Assembly: GCA_945859605.1 (NCBI GenBank)
Contig: OX243824.1
Span: forward strand, 20,056,467-20,120,466
Reading direction: 5' to 3'
Origin: Lumbricus rubellus
Taxonomy: Eukaryota; Annelida; Clitellata; Crassiclitellata; Lumbricidae
Length of the DNA stretch: 64,000 bases
In this document: positions 54,892 through 64,000 of the stretch, piece after piece
Layout of the letters: every line of letters begins with the position of its first letter
How positions within the stretch are numbered: the stretch's first letter is position 1
Translations under genes and position numbers: made by a program
Notes under the pieces: model-generated
Databases searched by the model: none
Told to the model about the DNA's origin: nothing
The model's input: the letters and a program-made list of their open reading frames with translations, nothing else

Positions 54892-56024
54892 ATATTTCTA
54901 TGAACACTAAATAATTAAGGTTCGAGTGTTAGCTTTTGCACATGTGCGACAGGAGATACTCTTGCAGGATGGAACAGACACATTAGTCTGAATGGTCGTG
55001 GTTAAATATTTAGGAAGAGCTTAACAAATTCAGAGCAGGAACTTTGAAAATTGGTAGACTACATGAATTTTCGCAGAGGTCTCTAAGTGTAGGCCTAAGC
55101 CTAAACTTCTCAGATTCACTTTCGGCATCATTAGTATCATTAGTAGGCATATCATTAGTACCATTAGTATCATTATTATCATTAGTATTATTAGCATCTC
55201 TAGTATCATTAGTATCATTAGTGTCGTTGGTACCATCAGTATCATTAGTAGTCCAGTGAAAGAAATTTTCTGAAAACCAAAAATCAGCATAGAAGTTAAT
55301 AATTAGGTGTCAATTTTCTATAGAGGCAATTGTAGTGTCCCTCTTGCCTTCATGTTCGGGTGCCCATGCTTTTGCAGAATAGTCCGATGTAATATTTACA
55401 ATAGCCTATATTACAGGCAATCTATTTTAAACCATAACATTCACACTGACGCCTACTATAACCCTACTATAGACCCTGTTGGGTATCTTAATCGTTATCG
55501 TAATCTCGAGATTTCTGTAGCGCCCACAAAGCGAAGTCACGAGAACCATGCTTGCAGTTAGCTATATAGGGCCTAATTCACAAGAGCTTAATAAAAGCAA
55601 AATCGATAGGCAGGTGATCGAAATCCTGGTATTATACAAAATAGGCCTGCCGCCTGGCAATTACCTTACTGTAGACCTACATATTCTCTCTAACATGAAG
55701 ATCTAACACAGCGAGTCGTTTTATTATTTCTATAATTTGACGACATAATTTTATTGCCGGCATTTAGGCCTATCTTCTGGTGGTCTATGCGTCTGTAGGC
55801 CCTAGGCCTGTGCCTGCTGTCTGTCCGATCTGCTGTAGACCTCTGACCTACGTAGGCTATGTACGACCGCCTCAGGCTCCCTGCATAACAGGCTTGCAAT
55901 AATATTGGTCACCACATGCTTACAAAGCGCCCTCCCTATAACACGCTGGCATTAGGAATGATTAGGCTGCTGCATTCTTGAATTATGCAGCGGAATAATA
56001 AACAAAACAGCGAAGCAGCAGTAA
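54892..56024. other. No gene recognised; left flank of the right 8-kb copy
   Basis: Holds the 9-bp repeat at 55125-55255. If the 8-kb repeat is a tandem duplication, a breakpoint could lie here or left of the window. Confidence 0.4.
55125..55255. repeat. 9-bp tandem repeat (ATCATTAGT)n
   Basis: About 13 imperfect units. Confidence 0.88.
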
Positions 56025-57664
56025 AAACAGCGTCTGGTACAAACCACCGAAATGACATGACTTGTGATGATATGATGGATGAACGTTTTTCCCACGCAGG
56101 GGCGGATCCAGGGGGCAAATCCGGCCATGCCCTTCCCATTCAGAAATGTCCATAGAACGTGCCCCCCATTAGGTTTCACCAAGCTTTCAACAGTAGGCTA
56201 TAAATTATGTTTCAATATGGTATAGGCTATTAATGGTATATTTTCCAGACATCCTGGCGTAAAAAAAGTTGACGACCTTTTTTTTAGTCGTTCGGGTCTG
56301 TGTTTGCCCGAAAAACCAGACTTGCCCGAAAGTTGGGTGGGCATTTTCCCCTCTGGACCCCCGCCTTGTACGCCTATGGCCAGACCCCTGAAAGGCGCCG
56401 GGCCCCTGAAAGGCGCCGGGCCCCTGTAGAGCGCCGAGCCCCTGAAAGGCGCCGGGTCCCTGAAAGGCGCCGGGTCCCTGAACGGCGCCGGGCCCCTGAA
56501 CGGCGCCGGGCCCTTGAAATGCGCCGGGCCCTGGGCATTTACCACCTCCCCCGGGACGTGGCTGAGCTTGAACCTCTTGTCGGAGTCCTGTGTATTGGCC
56601 TTGAGCAAGCCGTTTGGCTCCACAATAATATTGTGGAACCAATCAACTGATTGTTATCATAATTTCTTTATTGCATTGTTTTCAAACACATGAACACACC
56701 GCTATCGGGTAGACCTATATACACAGGCCTACAGACCAATACCTTGAAAGCATAGAAAGCGTATATCCTTGGTCATTATGTAATTGCACTTCATAAATGC
56801 GGGCTAATAATTATAATTATAATACTTTTCTCGCATTTGTCCCAATAATTATAGAAGGAACATCGCTGCCTCAGGTATCTGCAGGGCATAGGCATACCCT
56901 TTAATATGCAGGTAAAATTATTGTATGCCTAATTCCATTAATTCCAGCGATGAACAGGTGGCATGGTTTCGCCCAATGACCAGGGGCGGATCCAGGGGCC
57001 AATCCGGCCATGCCCCCTTTCAAACGTACATACGTATACGTGTCCCTTCAATTTGGTTTCAACAAGCTAGAAATCAATGCAGTGGGATAAGGCGAGAGAA
57101 ACAAAGTAGCATAAGGACTGGAGAGGTACGTCATAGTATATTCCCATGCAAGACAAAACGACCTGGATGACTAAAAAGGTCATCAGATTTTTCTGCCAAA
57201 GATCACCGAATATTTTGGCCCCCTTCAGGGCTTTTTTAACGTGCAGTTGTACACAAAATGTGTAGTTCTAAATGGATTTGTGCAGTTGTAAAAGCACTTC
57301 TGCACAGTTATACAACTAGCAAAAAATTGTCATTGTCCTCCGATTGGAAGTAATTTACCATGGAGGATGGAAAAGGAAAGAATTAAGGGGTTGTGCAGCT
57401 CTAAAGTTCCTTAAAAGCAGCCCTGGCCCCTCCCTTCGAAATTTCTGTATCCGCCCCTGCCAATGACTCAATGAGTCTCGCAAATATATGTAGGCCTAAC
57501 CATATGCATGTAAATTCTATTCAAAATTTAGATATATTGATTGTAGGCTACGTGATCTCGAAATTTCTTTAAGAAAGCCTGAAAAAGCGAAGTCGTTGGA
57601 GCCCAATGATCACCCACAAACAGACCTATACGACATGCATATTAATTAGGCCTATAGTTTGTTC

Positions 57665-57884
57665 GTATGTGCACTTGTTATAGCGCCCCTTCAAGCTCTT
57701 TCTACTCAGAGGCGCTCCCGAATGCAGAGTGGACACTGCATCGGAGTTTCACGCCGAAACGCTTAGCAATTGTGAGTGAAGGACTTGCCCAATTAAGGTC
57801 CTTACGAGGCGAGGTGGATTCGAACCTCGAACCTTCCGGCTCCAAGGCAACGACGCCACCACTACACCACGTACCGCGCCCCAC
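57665..57884 (-). mobile_element. tRNA-derived SINE (family A), copy in the repeated segment
   Basis: Identical to 1641-1860 as far as I can read. Confidence 0.85.
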
Positions 57885-58010
57885 AAATAGTGTTCCGTGT
57901 TATGTCTGAAGTCGCATTATAGGCCTAGTTGTTGTAGCAGGCAGGCTACGGTTAAAAGGCCCAATTATAGAGCGTCCAATTTCCCCAAAGAATACTACAG
58001 GATATACATG

Positions 58011-58051
<41 letters not shown>

Positions 58052-60345
58052 TATAGTATTATAATAGTAGAAAATACTAGAAATATTTGTAGGCTCATTA
58101 CTTTCTAGGCATCTATAATGGAAGCATTGTCGGACACAACATATGCAATCATATAAATGTTTATATGTAGCGATGTGCATGGCATAGGCCCTACAATAAT
58201 AATGTATATATATCTACACACACATAATTAGCCTATATATATTCATATATATATATACACATATAAAAATATATATCAAAGGCCCTACGTATTGTTTGTG
58301 GCAAATACATAGCCTTCAACGATTTTTCATACTGCAGGCTGTTGCATGCTCACGAGGAAGCTATTGTTGCTGCTGCTGCGGTCCATCGCTTTGTTTGTGC
58401 GTGTTGGCTTCGACGTCGTTATGCATGTATGCATGCATGAATTGACGTTTCTGCAGTCTTGTCGTTGTCGATGATGATGATGATGATGACGACGACGATG
58501 ATGATGATGATGATTTGCGTTCAGGCGATGTCATGAGGAATAACAACAGCTCATGTGACAGATATCTGCCGATTGCAATGAGCTTATATGGCGCCAGAAT
58601 CTGATGCGGATTTTCAAGGAGATTCATGGGAGTAAATTTATGCGTTTGTTATTTTGTGTACTTGCTGAAGGATTTCATTGACAAATCGAAGCTACCTGTC
58701 GAGGTAAGCTATAATTATAGTAGTTTCCTTTCACTGATTGTGCAATAATTTAATGTGACACAAATCTGTTGTTACGACTAGAAATCATTGTAGTACCGGT
58801 AATGATGATTATAATGCTTCTTAAATATAAAGATGAGTTCTGCCACAGTTATTGTTCATCGTCTCCATGGCATAAGCGTAGGAGACGGGGGGGTCCAGAG
58901 GGCGAAATGCCCCCCAAATTTCAGGCAAGTCTAATTTTCGGGCAAGCAGACCCGGAAAAAGTTTTAAAAAACGTAAACATTTTTGGGAAAAAGTAACGGG
59001 GAATTTCTTAAGATTTTAGATTTCGGCCGGACCACTATAAAAAGTCTCAGAATTCCCACTGCTGAAATGTCCCCTACGCCTATGCCCCATGTACTTCTTG
59101 CAAGAGACCTAACTCCGCCACAACCCGAGCTCTGTTACTGTTATAAGGGCCAGTCCAAAGCTTAATTGTATCAAGGAGGGCGACGCGTACACATAAGAGA
59201 AAAGTTGTTGGATAAGGAACGGCTCGGCATTGTCGCAATCCCAAAATTTCTAAATCGCCACGCTAAAGCCAAGCGCAGGGCACAAGCTTATTCACGAGCG
59301 CTGCTAATTACACTGTTAAGGTAATAAGCCAACAGCAGGCATATTACAGCATGTATACGCTAAGCATACATGTATAAATGTATGTATGTATAGACCTATG
59401 AAAAATAGACTGAGGAACTATTGACCCAAATGAGTCAAAAGGCTTTGCACGTAAACATTTCTTTCTAAGATATACGTCTGCACTGAATAAAACACAGATG
59501 GCCTGCTAATAATATAGGCCTAAGTGACGCCCAATATCACTGCGACCTAGATCTAGGTTTCATAGGCCTACCGTATTTCATATAGGGTCAGCGTCATGGG
59601 CGGAGTTTGGTTTCAGTTTTTGCATGGAAGCCTTGGGGGATACCTTTTTTGGTTCTTCGGTCGAAATTTCGTGAAAACACACCAACGTACCATTTTCATC
59701 CGCCAAAAAGCTGATGACCATTTTAGTCCTTGACTTGGGGAGGCTTAGCCCTGCCTAGCCTCTGATAAACAAACTCAGCCCATGCCCCGCGTTGGCCTAC
59801 ACCCAAATAATTAGCAAAGAACAGAAACGGTCTGCGATTTGTCAACCTGTGATCTAAATGCTTTGTATTTTTTAAATTGTCTTTGTAGTCTTCTTGGAGC
59901 AGCCGATCAAGTTCAGTGCAACAATGACATCTGAGAAATTCCGTCTTCAATTACTGCATAGCAATTTTCTTCTACCTACCCATCAGACTCTACGCAGCGC
60001 TCGTGAATAAGCTAGTGCCCTACTCTTGACTTTCGAGTGGCGCCTTCGGAGATAGGAGTTTACGATTACAATGACGAGGGAGAATAATATTCTAGCCGTC
60101 CCCAGAAGAGCCATAGAACCTTGGATCAACGACAGTTAATAAGCAATGGCCCCTATATACATATAAACATTGCGACTCATGCATCATTCGCCAAGAAATT
60201 GGTCTTAGATACGTTCCTGCCGATCTATCCGCCTCCGATACGATCCATCCGGGGCAATGAAGCGTGACTGACGACGCAATTCGTATTCACTGATGCGTAG
60301 TAACTTCTGCAGATAGGCACCAACTTAATTTGCAGTCGAATAAAG

Positions 60346-60732
60346 ATGGCATCGTCATCAGCAGAGTCGCTTCTGATGTCTTGGTCGCCTACTTTCACTG
60401 AAGATCGATTATCAACTGATCGGGCAGTTATTACATCAGTCGCCAAGCAGGACCAGACCGTGACCACCTCCTCGTCCTCGTCCTCGTCCTCCACGCCCCG
60501 TCTTCGGGTGGCTCCGAACCCCGTTCATGTGGCCCCAGCGGCGTCTTCCCCGCCCCTCATCATCCACCACGGTGACCGACGTTCTGACTTCATGGAACCT
60601 ACAACGTACGACTCCTACGGTGGTGTTCGTACAGCGGCCACGCTCGTCTCTCTAATCCTAATCGTACTCATTGGAATTCTGTACAGAGAACGAGTCTACG
60701 TCGGACGCAGATGTAGGGACTTGGTCGAGTCG
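60346..60732 (+). CDS. Second copy of the candidate membrane-protein exon
   Basis: The predicted product is identical to that of the copy at 4324-4710, including the TM helix and GTAAGG donor. It lies within the repeated 8-kb segment. Confidence 0.5.
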
Positions 60733-63700
60733 GTAAGGCCAGTGGGACTGCGACACACTGGTGATTGTGGTGGCCAAGCGCCCTATGAAGGATGTGGGAT
60801 CGAACCCCCGCTGGGCTGTGGAAGTGTTGGACCGTCGGGCCCAGCGGGGAGTCCGTTGGGTGGCGATGGAGGAGAACTGTTGGGGGTTCTAACGACAGAT
60901 GTTGGGTCTCTCGTGGAAAAGATAATGTTATGACGGCGCCCGTGCTGCAGCTTTGGTGCGTTTCCTGGAGCTTATTTTAAATTTCTATCCGGTCTCCAAT
61001 TGCATTTTTTATGACCCGTTACTAAGTTCAGAAGTGCGCTGTACACGGCCAGAGAACATCACGTTGACAGGCAGTCTTTAAACAAGTCGCCTGCTTGGAG
61101 AGGGGGGAAATTTAGGTTTCTGGAGGCGCGAAAAATGGCATCATGGCCCCCAAACTGAAACTCTGTATTGAAAGAAATTTCTTATGTAAATGTAAATAAT
61201 ATTTCTTGTTAAATAATTTGTCAACGTAAACTAATGGTTTAACCTGCTCATCTATTATAGGCCTGAATAGGCTATTGTGCGACTGTAGCCCATATGACGC
61301 CGAGAGAGGGAGACTTTATTTCGTCGGCGGAGGAACTATTCTCTCTCCCCGGAGGCTTTATTTCAGAATATACTCTCCGGGGGGGGCGAATTTATTCTGG
61401 AGCAAATCTTCCGAGAGGGAGGGGGAGAATCTGTTTAGAAATAAAGTCTGCGGGGGAACTTTTAGGGGAGACTGCCACGCGGTACCGGCATAAATCAAGG
61501 TAGCCTAGGTGCTAAGGGTGCTGCAGCACCCGGGCCTACAATTTTGAAGGGCCCGATGTCAGGACCGGTTTAACAAAATTTAATGGGGTGACCCTATTTC
61601 TGTTCAGAACACTGTGAGTCAGCCCCACAGATTACAGCAAAATGGCACATGAAACTTATATTGGATTTGTGCTATGTATATACACTTAATTAGGCCTTAT
61701 TGTGACGACAATCGCTTTGTTCTGGAAATACTATTGTTACGTCACTCTTCTTCTTCGCGTATGCTACTGCTCCAGGTCTTGTCGGAGCGTGGACCGGGAT
61801 TCGGATGAATTCGGTCAGCTGGTGGCATCCTTGGTTTCCCCGAAGGTACTCACAGGGAGGGCGCGCCCGGATTGACCCAGGCTTCGTGAACGCGGATGCC
61901 ATCCTCCCCGTTAAATGTCTTGAGGGTATGTTACGTCACTGATCTTATTGGACATGATGATACTAAGTACATTACGATCAATTTGAATTATGAACTTCGT
62001 AATGTGACGGCTTCTTTTTGTTTTGTAATTTTGTTGCGTACTAGGCCTCATTTAGCTATATATGTATACGGCCTAAGTTGTTGCCACGATATAGCTCTGT
62101 TCTATTATGACGACATCTTTTTGGTCTACACTATTGTTAAGTCATTCTCTTTTCTTCGTTAATACGTTGCTGACTTGGTGTAAGGACGATATAGCTTTAA
62201 TTGTTACATGGACTTGTGTTAATTGTTAGGACATAGGCCTAATACTTGCTATAGGCCCTTATATAAAAATATAGGCTAAAGGGCCGTGAGTTGCCAACCT
62301 CTGCTGTACACAGTGTAGGATATAAAATAAAATTGCCTCGTTTTATAACGTGTTACATTTGATTTCCGATCAGGCCAGCTGAGGGGATGTATAGACTAGT
62401 AGGGCATAACAGTCATAACTATAGTATCGGGGACCAACGTGTCGGTTAGGATCAGGTTAAATGTCTTGAGGGTATGTTATGTGTCAGGTTCGGCGTCGTG
62501 AGGGTCGGTTGGGGCTCAGGTTACCACAAATTCTACTTTAAAACACAAAGCCGTTACAAATCAAGAAATTCATTTTTCCAATCAGTAAACACCAAATCAT
62601 TTAATTCGTTCAGTTGCATGCTGCTGTTTGTAAGCATTTAAAATACTTAAGTAATACTACAAGAGGTTTACCAGTCTTCTACAAGCAAAGTCTAACTGAA
62701 GTCTTACAATCATAGGTCGAACGTTAAGGGCCTAATATTATTTTACTATTACAGTAAACCGTTCAAATTATGCAAAATACAGTTATACGGAATACAGGTT
62801 TTAAGTACCAACTAAAAATACAGGAAAACAATCTGAAATTTATGACAAAAAGTTACAGATTTAGACAATGTTAAGACTTCTCTAATTAATACTGAAAAAA
62901 TTAGTCCAAGCAGTTAAACAAGAAATACTGACAGCATTGTCATAAAATTCAATTTGAATTACACAAATGGGTACCAAGGTAAACAGCAATTAAGCAAGAA
63001 CAAAATTCATGTTGTACCATTTTTACTGCAAATGAAAAATAATTGTACGAGATTTCTAAATTGCCAACAACAAAGTTAAGGAAACCAGCATATTAAAAGT
63101 GCTTCGTCAAAATAAAACCTTTAGACAGGCAAGGTCAGAGATGTTTCCATTCCCAGTGTCTGATTAAAGCGCTTTAACATCGAGAATGTACCAAAGGCGT
63201 TGTCAAAAGGTTAATATTAAAGATAATTAATTATTTAATTAATTATTTCAGTAATTAATTGGTTATGGTCTTCATGAATGGCACTTGCTCTTTCAAGTCT
63301 AAAGATTCTGCTCTTTTATGATAGAAACCTCCTTACAAAAAAACACTAACAATTAAATCAGTAGTTTATAACATTAAATATCAAATGTGTACCATCTCTA
63401 CAAAGATTAGAAAGGCGAGAATAAAGTACTATTGACTTCTCCATTCAATGTCACATTTATTATTTTCATCCCATTAGCCAAGTTGACATCAGACCTTAGC
63501 AGTCAGGTCCTTAATTTAAATCTAGATCTCCTCAGATGACCATTGATAATATTTATAGACACAATACCAATCTGGCCAATACAAAAGAAATACAATTAAA
63601 GTAAATACGCAATCAACAATAGTGAAAATCGTACCAACTATAATACTGTGACTTTGAAATATTCTTGGAAGCTACATGACATTTTGTGAAAGTGCCAATT

Positions 63701-64000
63701 AACATAAAAGTGCTAAATATTCAAGTGACTTTTTAAAATCAAGTCTGCAGAATTCAGATTCAAAGCAATCATCGGATAGCCAACAAGTCTTGAATGGGTG
63801 TTGGGAGGGAAAGTTTTTAACGAGGGAAAGTCATTTTTTTTACCTGGGTCAACGTTTTGATTGGTGACTTTTTAAATTACCTTTGACCCTGAAAACATAT
63901 TTTAGTTTTCAAGTAATCAATTTCTAAGTCTCTTTTCAGGAGTTTCACCCATCAGTGAAAATGGGAGTCATGCTCCTTTGCCCCCCAAACCCTATCCTCA

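Larger units (their letters stand above)
56025..64000. repeat. Right copy of the ~8-kb repeated segment
   Basis: See the left copy. It holds the second copies of the minisatellite (56389), hAT MITE (56981-57459), SINE (57665-57884), short MITE (58870-59085) and membrane-protein exon (60346-60732). Confidence 0.97.

Overview
This is 64 kb of invertebrate nuclear DNA, most likely from a marine deuterostome (echinoderm or hemichordate grade). Three things point there: split genes with GT-AG introns, a very high load of interspersed repeats and microsatellites with the dispersed palindrome TAGGCCTA, and a Ty3/gypsy element of the deuterostome-associated Gmr1 type. Species identity is inference. 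There is one assembly gap of exactly 200 N (18986-19185).

Layout. 1-7978 is one copy of a segment that reappears almost unchanged at 56025-64000. It holds a candidate first exon for a single-pass membrane protein (4324-4710), an 18-bp minisatellite, a SINE and DNA-transposon MITEs. 9223-18608 (minus) is the sperm-tail PG-rich repeat gene STPG2: nine coding exons with matching intron phases, ending in a true stop. Its first exons are not visible; the gap and retroelements lie upstream. 20026-21780 (minus) is a CR1/L2-like LINE with an (ATT)n tail. 21962-28332 is a nearly intact Gmr1-like LTR retrotransposon inserted in a GATA tract. Its integrase lies upstream of the reverse transcriptase, and the core of the reverse transcriptase is deleted. 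28924-31698 (plus) holds the last two exons of a fibrinogen-related protein, with an intron full of 46-bp tandem repeats. 31840-34400 is CATA microsatellite split by a palindromic MITE. 34400-36830 is a CR1-like LINE interrupted by a hAT element that is itself interrupted by a third element, each with clean target duplications. 40846-46673 (plus) is the complete six-exon SAR1 GTPase gene. 46.7-56 kb is gene-poor: SINEs, LINE tails, microsatellites and a mariner-like element (52678-53884).

The three recognisable host genes serve unrelated functions: COPII vesicle budding (SAR1), axoneme/sperm tail (STPG2) and secreted lectin-like recognition (the fibrinogen-related gene). Most other structure is transposon history: at least four hAT-type families with 8-bp target duplications, a 70-bp TTAA MITE, two palindromic mariner-like elements, a tRNA-derived SINE that shares its 3' tail with the resident LINE, and one young LTR element. 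The most interesting items are the RT-deleted Gmr1-like element, the triple-nested insertion and the near-identical 8-kb repeat 56 kb apart.
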